DNA of 64,000 bases, from contig NZ_JANINP010000002.1 of the NCBI RefSeq assembly GCF_024508665.1, forward strand, positions 224,598-288,597, written 5' to 3'. Position 1 is the stretch's first letter, and each line of letters opens with the position of its first letter. Shown here piece after piece: positions 9,419-17,732 of this stretch. The notes under the pieces were generated by a model. It worked only from the letters and a program-made list of their open reading frames with translations. It did not search any database and was not told the DNA's origin. This DNA comes from Sphingomonas sp. GTDB taxonomy: Bacteria > Pseudomonadota > Alphaproteobacteria > Sphingomonadales > Sphingomonadaceae. The translations under genes and the position numbers were made by a program.

Positions 9419-10002
9419 TGTCGCTGCACAACGTCCTGTTGATCGCTTTGTATCTCGTGCTGGCGCTCGCTGCGCTGACCGACGTGTGGAAACTGCGCAT
9501 CCCGAACATATTCCCGGCCGCGATCATCCTGCTGTTTCCGGTCTGGATGTACAGTTGCGGCTGGAACGCCCAATTGTGGCAGAACGCCGTGGTCTTCGTC
9601 GGCACGTTCCTGGGCGGCCTGTTCCTGTTCTCGCGCGGATGGCTCGGCGGCGGCGACGTTAAGTTGATGGCGGCGATCGCCTTATGGTTCGACTTCAAAG
9701 GCGCGTCGGCGCTCTATCTGTGGATGGGGATCGGCGGCGCGCTGCTCGCCATCGCCTTCATCGTCCTGCGCCGCATGCTGCCGGCGGGGATCGCGCAATC
9801 GACCAATGTCGCCAGCCTCAAGGCCGGAGGCCCCATTCCCTATGGTCTGGCCATCTCGGCCGGCGCGATGCTCGCGATCGTCGGGGGCAACATCAACCCG
9901 CAGCCCTTAGAGCGCGATAACGTGGGTTTGACCCACCGTGACGGAGCGGATTTTGGTGCAGGGCGAGGAACGAGGAGCGGAGCGATGCTGAAGGCATCGT
10001 GA
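9415..10002 (+). CDS. cpaA: CpaA/TadV prepilin peptidase with an element-derived C-terminus
   Basis: A 195-residue A24-family aspartic peptidase with several membrane helices. The two catalytic Asp are in TDVWKLRIPN (about residue 23) and in the GGGDVKLMAA motif (about residue 82). It cleaves Flp pilin and TadE/F leaders. ATG at 9415 overlaps the preceding stop; a second ATG follows at 9418. The last 31 codons (from about 9908) are read from a MITE-like element that begins there, replacing or extending the native end after GNINPQP. The membrane core is intact, so the enzyme may still be active. Confidence 0.88.
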   Translation: MMSLHNVLLIALYLVLALAALTDVWKLRIPNIFPAAIILLFPVWMYSCGWNAQLWQNAVVFVGTFLGGLFLFSRGWLGGGDVKLMAAIALWFDFKGASALYLWMGIGGALLAIAFIVLRRMLPAGIAQSTNVASLKAGGPIPYGLAISAGAMLAIVGGNINPQPLERDNVGLTHRDGADFGAGRGTRSGAMLKAS

Positions 10003-10180
10003 CCGACGAGAGACGCTGCCGTGCGCCAAAAGGCGCCCGCCGCTTTGCGGTTGCCCGGGCGCGTCCGCTGGTCTGCGTCGCGGCCCTTGCGCGTAGCGCC
10101 GCTACGCGCTGCACACCGCTCCTTGCCAGCGAACACGCCCGGGCAATCACGGCGGGTCAAACCCACGTCATCGCGCTCTA
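9908..10180. mobile_element. MITE-like element with 34-bp terminal inverted repeats
   Basis: The 34 bases at 9908-9941 and the reverse complement of 10147-10180 agree at 32 positions, both starting TAGAGCGCGAT. The whole unit is 273 bp and encodes no transposase. TA at both outer ends would fit a TA target duplication, as for IS630/Tc1-type MITEs, but this cannot be proved from one copy. Inside is a perfect hairpin (GCGCGTAGCG, one base, CGCTACGCGC at about 10090-10110). The left end lies inside cpaA and provides its last codons and stop. No second copy was seen in the window. Confidence 0.8.
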
Positions 10181-10213
10181 GCCTGGTATCTCGATCCGGC
10201 CAGCCTGACCGGC

Positions 10214-10843
10214 TCACATCGCTTCGGCGGCTAACATCATGATGAGCTGAGCGCGCGAGCTGATCCCCAGCTTGCCGTAGATATGGTGCAGATGGAGCTT
10301 GACCGTCCCTTCGGTCAGTCCGCAGCGCCGCGCGATCTCGCGATTCCGCAGGCCTTCGCCGACCAGCTTCACCAACTCCTCTTGGCGTCGCGTCAGTCCA
10401 TATTGCGGCAGCACGGGTACCGATTGGCCGGCCATGCTGCGCTTCAAGACACGCTCGATGATGGTCGGGTCGATCCAGGTGTCGCCGCGTTTGACCGCCT
10501 CGATACAGGTGATCAGGTTGCTGGGGTCGTTGTGCTTGAGCACGATGCCGTTGATGCCGAGCTTGACCGCTTCCATCGTCTCGACCGGCTTCAGGCCGAC
10601 GGTGAGAAAGATGATCGGGATCTGATTGCCCGCGCCGCGCAACGTTCGCAGGATGTGCAACCCACCGCCATCGGCCATGCTGACGTCGAGCACCAGCAAG
10701 TCGAAGCTATTGTGAGCGACGCGGTCGATCGCATCGACCGATGTCCGCGCCGTGTCCTGGACGACATGGCCATTGGTCTCGAGGAACTGACGCAGTCCCT
10801 CGAGAAAGATCGGATGATCGTCAACCAGCAACAGTTTCGACAT
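10214..10843 (-). CDS. LuxR/NarL-type response regulator
   Basis: A 209-residue two-domain regulator. The receiver has the acidic pair VDDHP at residues 7-11, the phospho-acceptor Asp53 (LLVLDVSMADGGG) and the conserved Lys in LKHND. The C-terminal domain carries the LuxR-type helix-turn-helix (LTRRQEELVKLVGEGL, NREIARRCGLTEGTVKLHL). ATG at 10843 has AAAGG nine bases upstream; a GTG at 10849 is possible. Its start lies inside the 3' end of the histidine kinase gene, so the two are coupled. Targets are unknown; the adjoining tad/cpa operon is one candidate. Confidence 0.92.
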   Translation of the reverse strand: MSKLLLVDDHPIFLEGLRQFLETNGHVVQDTARTSVDAIDRVAHNSFDLLVLDVSMADGGGLHILRTLRGAGNQIPIIFLTVGLKPVETMEAVKLGINGIVLKHNDPSNLITCIEAVKRGDTWIDPTIIERVLKRSMAGQSVPVLPQYGLTRRQEELVKLVGEGLRNREIARRCGLTEGTVKLHLHHIYGKLGISSRAQLIMMLAAEAM

Positions 10844-12548
10844 GGACACCAGCCTTTAGTGGAATTCTGAGCGACAATAGCACGCCGCGCTCCATCGGAT
10901 CGGTATAAGCCCGGCCGTTGAGCGCTTTCACCCGTTTGGTCAGCGAATGCGACAAAACGCCTTCGACATCGGCGCCATTGGCGGTCGTGTCGATGATCGT
11001 CGCGCCGTCGCTCCTGATCGCGATGAACACCGCCTCGTCGCGCAATGCCGCGGCCACCTTGACCACCGACGCATGCGCGTGCTGCACCGCGTTCGAGACG
11101 GCTTCCCGCACCAGGAATTCGACCTCGAGCGCGATGTCGGGAGAAACGGGCAGCACCGCAGGCTCGGCCTGGACCGAGCATTGGATACCCCATTGGCGCG
11201 ACAGCAATTCGGCGCGCTGCGCCAGATGGCTGGCGAGGTCGATCCGCTCGCTGACCGGTTGAGCGCTGTCGTTGATCAGCTCGCGCAGACATGCCTGTTC
11301 GGCGGAGATGATCGACTCCAGACCCTTCAACCGCTCCTGCCGCTTGGCGATCGGCATGTCGGTTTCCTTCATGAGGACCGCGACCTGCATCCGGAGGCCT
11401 GCAAGCGTCTGCAACACGCTGTCGTGCATGTCGCGGCTGATCTCCAGCCGCGCGTTGGCGAAGGCATTTTCGCGCCACGCCTCGAACATCTGATAACGGT
11501 CGAGGGTGGCGCTGACGGCATGGCCTGCGCTGGCGACTTGGCCCAGCAAGACCTCCGATACGCGCGGCAGGCCGATCAGATAGACATAGCCCTCCATCGC
11601 ATTCGCCGCGATCGGCATCGCGCCCACGATCGCTGCGCCCTCGATCGCCTCGTCCGGCAGGAATCCGGGTTCGACAGCGCGGACGACCGGATCGCCCGCG
11701 GCCTTGTTGTTTACCATCGCTTTTCCGGTCCGCGCCTCCCACAGATAGGCTTCGTCCCAACCGGTCGGCAGCAGCATGCGATCGGCAATTGCGGGCGGCG
11801 GCTCGATGCCGGACAGCGCGCCGTCCGCAAAACGATAGAAATGCCGGTCGTCCTCCTCCCCGCCCTGCCAGCAGATCAGGATCGTCGACACCTGGAACCT
11901 GCTCGCCAGCCGGGCTGCGATCTCCTCGATCGGCATCGATCGCGCGCGCATGCCCGTGGCCAGCAACTCGCCGTTCCAGCGGTCGCTCGATGTCGCGTCC
12001 GTCTGCCGCATCTTCACCACCAAGGCGGCGGCGGCGATGAACGTCAGCAACGAGAATTGCAGCATGCGCTGGCCGTCGCCGATACGGGGCAAGGCCGGCC
12101 AGAATGCAGCGGCCCGGTCATGGAGAAGAATGACGAGCGAGAAGATCAGATATTCGATCGCGACGCTGGCGATGCTCGCCCGAATCCGCTTGGCGACCAG
12201 CAGGAAGACGATGAACGGCAGATAGAGTATGGTGACGGTCGGGTAGAAGATCAGCACGCCGAGCCCGATCGCCTCATCGGCGACGGAACCTATGCGGCGC
12301 ATCAACCATGTTGCCTTCCACGACACCAATCTCACGACCAGCGCCGCGACAGCGATCAGCAGATAGGCAATGAAGCACCACCGGACGGCCCGATCGAGCG
12401 CCGCGATCGGGAACGGGATAGCCAGGACGATGCCCAACGCGATCGTCGCGAGCAGCAGGCGACCGGCAGCGACAACGTCATGTGCCGCCGAATAACCGAG
12501 ATCACGCCTCAGCGCCTCCCTGAGGCCGTTTGCAAACTCGCCCGTCAA
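10821..12548 (-). CDS. NarX/DegS-type histidine kinase with a GAF-like domain
   Basis: A 575-residue membrane kinase. Residues about 25-165 hold several hydrophobic helices, followed by a GAF-like sensory region (about 190-345), then a HisKA_3 dimerisation helix with RDMHDSVLQ (His375) and a HATPase domain with N box FLVREAVSNAVQHAHA. The glycine-rich ATP lid region is weakly conserved. The start is a TTG at 12548 with GGGGGGAG five bases upstream, an unusual codon. It ends 23 bases inside the response regulator gene, its evident partner. The signal sensed is unknown. Confidence 0.88.
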   Translation of the reverse strand: MTGEFANGLREALRRDLGYSAAHDVVAAGRLLLATIALGIVLAIPFPIAALDRAVRWCFIAYLLIAVAALVVRLVSWKATWLMRRIGSVADEAIGLGVLIFYPTVTILYLPFIVFLLVAKRIRASIASVAIEYLIFSLVILLHDRAAAFWPALPRIGDGQRMLQFSLLTFIAAAALVVKMRQTDATSSDRWNGELLATGMRARSMPIEEIAARLASRFQVSTILICWQGGEEDDRHFYRFADGALSGIEPPPAIADRMLLPTGWDEAYLWEARTGKAMVNNKAAGDPVVRAVEPGFLPDEAIEGAAIVGAMPIAANAMEGYVYLIGLPRVSEVLLGQVASAGHAVSATLDRYQMFEAWRENAFANARLEISRDMHDSVLQTLAGLRMQVAVLMKETDMPIAKRQERLKGLESIISAEQACLRELINDSAQPVSERIDLASHLAQRAELLSRQWGIQCSVQAEPAVLPVSPDIALEVEFLVREAVSNAVQHAHASVVKVAAALRDEAVFIAIRSDGATIIDTTANGADVEGVLSHSLTKRVKALNGRAYTDPMERGVLLSLRIPLKAGVHVETVAG

Positions 12549-12748
12549 TATCTCCCCCCAAAGGCGATATTACACCATCGACACGGCAATGTCAGATGAT
12601 CTCGTACCGCCTATTGTCCCAAGAAGAGCACTGCCAGCCGCGAACACGGACCTTGCTCAGGGACGGGACCGCTTCCGTTTCTCGCCACCGCCAGTCAATC
12701 CCGCAATCCTACGTACCAAACTCCAAGCCGTAACGTAGCCCGTGCAAG

Positions 12749-13924
12749 TTACGGCGCCGAACACGGTCGACAGGCTGGCGACGAGTGCCGCTTGGTTGCG
12801 AGCACGACCGCGACCAGTCCGATTGCAGACGTCGCCGCTCCCGCCAGCGCGACGGCCGGATAACCCCATCCGGCAGCGATCACCCCTCCCCCCAAGGCGG
12901 CGCCAGAGGCATTGCCGAGATTGAAGGCGCCGATATTGACCGAGGAGGCGAGATTCGGCGCATCCGCAGCCGCCGTCATCACGCGCACCTGCAGCGGCGG
13001 CACCAGGGCGAAACTCGCCACGCCCCAGGCGAAGACCAGGATCGCGGTCGGGACGGGATGGGACATCGTCAAGGCAAAGGCGATCAGGATCGCCGACAGC
13101 GATGCCAGGGTGACGATCAGCGTGCGATCGGCAGAGCGATCCGCAAACTTGCCGCCGGCCCAGTTACCCACGGTCAGTCCCAGGCCGTAGGTGACCAGCA
13201 TCGCGGTGATGAAGCCGAGCGAGGCGTGGGTCGCCTCCCGCAGGATCGGGGCGATATAGGTGAAGACGGTGAACATGGCGCTCGATCCGATCACGGTGAG
13301 CGCAAGCGCTCCCAGCACTTTGCCGCGCATCAGGACACGTAATTCGGCGAGCGCGTCGCCGTCCCGCGGGGCCGGGAGCACGGGCAAGGTCAGCCGCAGC
13401 GAGACGATCGTGATCACGCCCAATGCCGCGATACCCCAGAACGAGGCGCGCCAGCCGAGATGCTCGCCCGCCCAGGTCGCGAGCGGCACCCCGACGACAT
13501 TGGCCACGGTCAGTCCCATGAACATCGCAGCCACCGCGCTTGCCCTTCGCTGCGGCGGCACCAGGCCGGCCGCGACGATCGACCCGACGCCGAAAAAGGC
13601 GCCATGGTTGAGCGAGGTCAGGATCCGCGCCGCCAGCAGCAGCGCATAGCTGTGCGAGATCGCCGCCAGCACATTGCCCAGGGTGAAGATACCGGCGAGC
13701 CCGATCAACAGCGTCCGACGCGGCACGCGGCCGGTAGTCAGCGTCATCAGCGGCGCGCCGATCATTACGCCCAGCGCGTAACCACTGATCAGCAGGCCAG
13801 CGGCTGGGATGGAGACGCCGAGATCCTTCGCGATCACGGGGAGCAAACCCATCGGCGCGAACTCGGTCACGCCGATGCCGAACGCACCGACCGACAAGGC
13901 CATGAGGCCGGGATTGAATTTCAT
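12749..13924 (-). CDS. MFS drug/sugar efflux transporter (AraJ/DHA1 type)
   Basis: A 391-residue protein with about 12 hydrophobic helices. The start FNPGLMALSVGAFGIGVTEF and the loop MIGAPLMTLTTGRVPRRTLL (motif A region between helices 2 and 3) are typical of the AraJ/YdhP-like DHA1 family, which exports small molecules or sugars. GGGGAGG precedes the ATG. It follows the aldo/keto reductase gene by 12 bases on the same strand, so the two should be co-transcribed. The substrate is not predictable. Confidence 0.88.
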   Translation of the reverse strand: MKFNPGLMALSVGAFGIGVTEFAPMGLLPVIAKDLGVSIPAAGLLISGYALGVMIGAPLMTLTTGRVPRRTLLIGLAGIFTLGNVLAAISHSYALLLAARILTSLNHGAFFGVGSIVAAGLVPPQRRASAVAAMFMGLTVANVVGVPLATWAGEHLGWRASFWGIAALGVITIVSLRLTLPVLPAPRDGDALAELRVLMRGKVLGALALTVIGSSAMFTVFTYIAPILREATHASLGFITAMLVTYGLGLTVGNWAGGKFADRSADRTLIVTLASLSAILIAFALTMSHPVPTAILVFAWGVASFALVPPLQVRVMTAAADAPNLASSVNIGAFNLGNASGAALGGGVIAAGWGYPAVALAGAATSAIGLVAVVLATKRHSSPACRPCSAP

Positions 13925-13936
13925 TGCCGCCTCCCC

Positions 13937-14971
13937 TCAAACCAGCGGCGGATTGAGGCGGGCAAAGCCCTCCTGCTGGCGGTACGGGGTGTGCGGATAA
14001 GGCGGCAGAACGTCGCTCGCCGCGTCGAGCGCCGCGACCTGTTCGGGCGTAAGGGACCAGCCGACGGCGCCAAGATTGTCGCGCAATTGCTCTTCGTTGC
14101 GCGCGCCGATGATCACCGATGAGACGGTCGGACGCTGCAACAGCCAATTGATCGCGACCTGGGGCACGGTCTTGCCCGTCTCCGCCGCCACCGTCTCGAG
14201 CGCGTCGACGACACGATAGAGTTGCTCGGTTTCGACAGGTGGCGCGAATTGCGCGGTTTCGTGCAGCCGGCTTCCCGCCGGCACGGGACGATCCCGCCCG
14301 ATCTTCCCGGTCAGCCGCCCCCATCCGAGCGGGCTCCAGACCAAAGCGCCAAGTCCCTGGTCGGCGGCGAGCGGCATCAACTCGGCTTCGTAAGCGCGGC
14401 CGATCAGCGAATAATAGACCTGGTGCGCGACGAGACGCGGCCATCCGTGGCGATCGGCGATCGCTTGCGCCTTCATGATCTGCCAGCCGGGATAGTTGGA
14501 CACGCCGGCATAGCGGATCTTGCCCGCGGCGATGAGCTGGTCGAGCGTACCCATGACTTCCTCGGCGGGTGTCGAGGCGTCGAAGGCATGTAGCTGGAGC
14601 AGGTCGATATAGTCGGTGCCCAGGCGCCGCAGCGCATCCTCGACCGCGCGGATCAGCCGGGCGCGCGATGCGCCCCAGTCCTGCGGCCCTTCTCCCATCG
14701 GCAGGCCGGTTTTGGTCGAGATCAGCACGCTATCGCGGCGATCGCGGATCGCCGCGCCCAGAATCTCTTCGGACGCACCGTTGGAATAGACGTCCGCCGT
14801 GTCGAACAAAGTGACGCCCGCCTCCAGGCACAGGTCCACCAACCGCCGTGCCTCGGCGACGTCGCTCGTTCCCCATGCGCTGAACAGCGGTCCCTGGCCG
14901 CCGAATGTCCCGGTGCCGAAGCTCAGCGCCGGCACGCGCAAACCCGACGATCCCAATTGACGATATTCCAT
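13937..14971 (-). CDS. Aldo/keto reductase
   Basis: A 344-residue (beta/alpha)8 NAD(P)H oxidoreductase. The catalytic tetrad is visible: Asp in LFDTADVYSNG with its Tyr, Lys in LISTKTG, and His in LLQLHAFD. The C-terminal NADPH-binding segment is SSVIIGARNEEQL. AAGGA lies eight bases before the ATG at 14971; an ATG at 14980 is nearly on top of the ribosome site. It is divergent from a LysR gene and followed by an efflux pump, a common arrangement for stress- or aldehyde-induced genes. The substrate is unknown. Confidence 0.92.
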   Translation of the reverse strand: MEYRQLGSSGLRVPALSFGTGTFGGQGPLFSAWGTSDVAEARRLVDLCLEAGVTLFDTADVYSNGASEEILGAAIRDRRDSVLISTKTGLPMGEGPQDWGASRARLIRAVEDALRRLGTDYIDLLQLHAFDASTPAEEVMGTLDQLIAAGKIRYAGVSNYPGWQIMKAQAIADRHGWPRLVAHQVYYSLIGRAYEAELMPLAADQGLGALVWSPLGWGRLTGKIGRDRPVPAGSRLHETAQFAPPVETEQLYRVVDALETVAAETGKTVPQVAINWLLQRPTVSSVIIGARNEEQLRDNLGAVGWSLTPEQVAALDAASDVLPPYPHTPYRQQEGFARLNPPLV

Positions 14972-15056
14972 GGCGCTCATCCTTTATTCGTTCCGCGCAT
15001 AGATGGACGGCGGATAGGCGCCCGTGTACCCGCCGTAGACGCGAAGGATTATTGCG

Positions 15057-15962
15057 ATGGACGCAAAGATGGCGAGCGGAACCGATCGGGCGCGGGAAAT
15101 GGCGCTATTCGTGGCGGTGATCGACACTGGCAGTTTCTCGGCGGCGGGCCGCCTTCTCGATCTGAGCCCATCGGCGGTCGCGCGCGCGATCGACCGGATC
15201 GAGGCGCGGCTCGGCGTGCGCCTGCTGCTGCGCTCGACCCGCACGCTGGCGCTGACCGCGGAGGGCCAATCCTATCTCCAGGCCGCGCGGCGCATCCTCG
15301 CCGATCTCGACGATGCCGAGCAGCAAATCGCCGATCAGGGCGCACCGCGCGGCCGGCTCAGCGTCAGCGCCGCGCTCGCCCATGGGCGGCTCTGCGTGGT
15401 CCCGCTATTGGGCAAGTTCGCGGCATCCTATCCGCATATTCTCGTCGACATCGCACTGACCGACACGTTGGTCGACGTCGCCGCGGGACAGGCCGACGTC
15501 GCGATACGGTTCGGCCCGCTGCCCGACAGCACGCTGACCGCTCGCAAGCTCGGCGAGACGCGCCGGGTGATCGTGGCGTCCCCGGAATATCTCGCGAAAC
15601 ATGGCAGGCCGCGCGAGCCCGAAGACCTGCACCGGCATAATTGCCTCAACTTCAACTTCCGGCGGACCGAGCCGATCTGGCCGTTCCGCCGCGACGGCAC
15701 CGACTTCTCGCTGTGCGTCAAGGGCAACATCGAGGCCAATAATGGCGAGACGCTGGGCCAGCTCGCCGCGATCGGCATCGGCATAGCGCGCGTTGGCGCC
15801 TTCAGCGTGACACAGGAGATCGCCAGCGGTGCGCTGGTTCCGATCCTGGAGGAATTCAATCCCGGCGATGTCGAGCAGATCCATGCGGTGTTCGTGGGCG
15901 GCGCCAGCACGCCTGCGCGAATTCGGGTCTTTGTCGACTTTCTCGCCGAACATTTGCGGTGA
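15057..15962 (+). CDS. LysR-family transcriptional regulator
   Basis: A 301-residue protein with an N-terminal winged helix-turn-helix (MALFVAVIDTGSFSAAGRLL, SPSAVARAIDRIEARLGVRLL) and a C-terminal substrate-binding domain. It is divergent from the aldo/keto reductase with 85 bases between the two starts, so it very likely controls that gene and the MFS pump behind it. GAAGGA precedes the ATG by about eight bases. Confidence 0.93.
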   Translation: MDAKMASGTDRAREMALFVAVIDTGSFSAAGRLLDLSPSAVARAIDRIEARLGVRLLLRSTRTLALTAEGQSYLQAARRILADLDDAEQQIADQGAPRGRLSVSAALAHGRLCVVPLLGKFAASYPHILVDIALTDTLVDVAAGQADVAIRFGPLPDSTLTARKLGETRRVIVASPEYLAKHGRPREPEDLHRHNCLNFNFRRTEPIWPFRRDGTDFSLCVKGNIEANNGETLGQLAAIGIGIARVGAFSVTQEIASGALVPILEEFNPGDVEQIHAVFVGGASTPARIRVFVDFLAEHLR

Positions 15963-16048
15963 GGTCGAGCCTCTCGACGACGAGCCGCCCCTTCTTCGGA
16001 ACCACGCAGCCGGTTTCGAGCTTTTAGCCCGGTCCCAAGGAGTAGATC

Positions 16049-16129
16049 ATGATCATTCAGCGTCCGGTCCACGCGCCATCGACGTGCTGCCAAGCCCAGC
16101 CATTGCACGGGGATGCTGGAAAGGCGTGA
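16049..16129 (+). CDS. Possible 26-codon leader peptide
   Basis: AAGGAG at 16037-16042 stands six bases ahead of an ATG that opens a 26-codon frame (MIIQRPVHAPSTCC..., ending DAGKA). The TGA at 16127-16129 lies four bases before the GTG start of the glucosidase gene. A good ribosome site on so short a frame, placed directly ahead of an operon, fits a translated leader or coupling peptide. No homolog is recognised and chance cannot be ruled out. Confidence 0.35.
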   Translation: MIIQRPVHAPSTCCQAQPLHGDAGKA

Positions 16130-16133
16130 CGGC

Positions 16134-17732
16134 GTGACGACGACCCGGAAAGCGCCCTGGTGGGAAAGCGGCGTCATCTACCAGGTTTACCCGCGTTCGT
16201 TCCAGGACAGCAATGGCGACGGGGTCGGCGATCTGCGCGGGATCGAGCAGCGGCTCGATTATATCGCGGCGCTCGGCGTCGACGCGATCTGGCTGTCGCC
16301 TATTTTCCCGTCGCCGATGGTGGATTTCGGCTATGACGTCGCCGATTATTGCGGCGTCGATCCGTTGTTCGGAACGCTCGACGATTTCGACCGGCTGCTG
16401 AAAGCGGTCCATGCGCACGGACTTCGGCTGTTGCTCGATTTCGTCCCCAACCATAGCTCTGACCAGCATCCCTGGTTCCTCGAGAGCCGGCGGTCGCGCG
16501 ACAATCCCAAGCGAGACTGGTATATCTGGCGCGATCCGGCGCCGGGCGGCGGGCCGCCGAACAACTGGATCAGCGACATGGGCGGCTCGGCTTGGCAATG
16601 GGACGAGGCGACCGGGCAATATTATCTGCACGCTTTCCTGAAGGAGCAGCCCGACCTAAATTGGCGCAACCCGGCCGTGCGCGCGGCGATGACCGACGTC
16701 CTGCGCTTCTGGTTCGAGCGCGGCGTCGACGGATTCCGGATCGACGTATTGTGGCACATGATCAAGGCGGAGGGTCTTCCCGATAATCCGCTCAATCCGC
16801 ATTATCGCGCCGAACTGGGCGAAAAGCTCAAATTGCTGCAGATCCATTCGACCAACCAGCCCGAAGTCCACGATATCGCGGCGGCGTTCCGCGCGCTGGC
16901 GGACAGTTATGGCGACCGGCTGCTGGTCGGCGAGATCTGCCTCCCGGTCGAGACGCTGATGCATTATTACGGCCGGGAAGCGCCGGGCGTGCACCTGCCG
17001 TTCAATTTCCAGTTGCTCGATGCGCCATGGCACGCCCAGTCGCTCGCCGCGATGATCATCGCCTACGAGGCTGCCCTACCCGCAGGGGCTTGGCCGAACT
17101 GGGTGATCGGCAGCCACGACGCTCCGCGCATCGCGGCGCGGCTGGGCGAGCCGCAGGCGCGCGTCGCGGCCATGCTGTTGTTGACCTTGCGCGGCACGCC
17201 GACCCTATACCAAGGCGACGAACTCGGGATTGGCAAGGTGGAGATTCCGCCGGACCGCATCCGCGATCCCCAGGACCTGAGGCAACCGGGCATGGGCCTG
17301 GGACGCGATCGCTCGCGAACGCCGATGCCGTGGGACGGGTCGGCCAATGCCGGGTTCAGCACCGCCGAGCCATGGCTGCCACTCAACCCGGATTGGCAGC
17401 AGCGCAACGTCCAGGCCGAGCAGCACGATAGTGGATCGATACTGTCGCTGTATCGCGAGTTGCTGCGCTGCAGGCGGGCGTCATCGGCGCTGGCACTCGG
17501 CGCGTTCGAACTGGTCGCGGCGGACGGCGATCTGCTGGTCTATGACCGGTTCGACGATCGCGAGCGGGTGCGGGTGGCATTGAACCTGGCCGGCAACGCG
17601 ATCAAATTGCCGTTCGACTTCGACCCTGCGGCGAAATTGCTGGTCGGCACGCACCCGCGCGAGAGCATGGGCGACATGCTGCGCCCGAACGAAGGTATGG
17701 CCTTCCGCCTGAGCGGGCCGGCGGCAGCATGA
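16134..17732 (+). CDS. GH13 alpha-glucosidase
   Basis: A 532-residue alpha-amylase-family enzyme acting on alpha-glucosides. Region I is DFVPNHSS; the nucleophile is Asp204 in DGFRIDVLW, the acid/base is Glu267 in VGEICLP, and Asp329 in GSHDAPR is the stabiliser. GTPTLYQGDELG is typical of oligo-alpha-glucosidases and trehalulose-type hydrolases. GTG at 16134 has GGAAAGG nine bases upstream and gives the usual short N-terminus (APWWESGVIYQVYPRSF); ATG at 16113 is in frame but less well placed. There is no signal peptide, so it is cytoplasmic. Its stop overlaps the next start. Confidence 0.93.
   Translation: MTTTRKAPWWESGVIYQVYPRSFQDSNGDGVGDLRGIEQRLDYIAALGVDAIWLSPIFPSPMVDFGYDVADYCGVDPLFGTLDDFDRLLKAVHAHGLRLLLDFVPNHSSDQHPWFLESRRSRDNPKRDWYIWRDPAPGGGPPNNWISDMGGSAWQWDEATGQYYLHAFLKEQPDLNWRNPAVRAAMTDVLRFWFERGVDGFRIDVLWHMIKAEGLPDNPLNPHYRAELGEKLKLLQIHSTNQPEVHDIAAAFRALADSYGDRLLVGEICLPVETLMHYYGREAPGVHLPFNFQLLDAPWHAQSLAAMIIAYEAALPAGAWPNWVIGSHDAPRIAARLGEPQARVAAMLLLTLRGTPTLYQGDELGIGKVEIPPDRIRDPQDLRQPGMGLGRDRSRTPMPWDGSANAGFSTAEPWLPLNPDWQQRNVQAEQHDSGSILSLYRELLRCRRASSALALGAFELVAADGDLLVYDRFDDRERVRVALNLAGNAIKLPFDFDPAAKLLVGTHPRESMGDMLRPNEGMAFRLSGPAAA

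Noticed and set aside
10947..12599. Long open frame (550 codons) antisense to the histidine kinase
   Set aside because: The kinase frame has full domain motifs; the opposite frame is an Arg/Asp/His-rich translation typical of GC-rich antisense reading.
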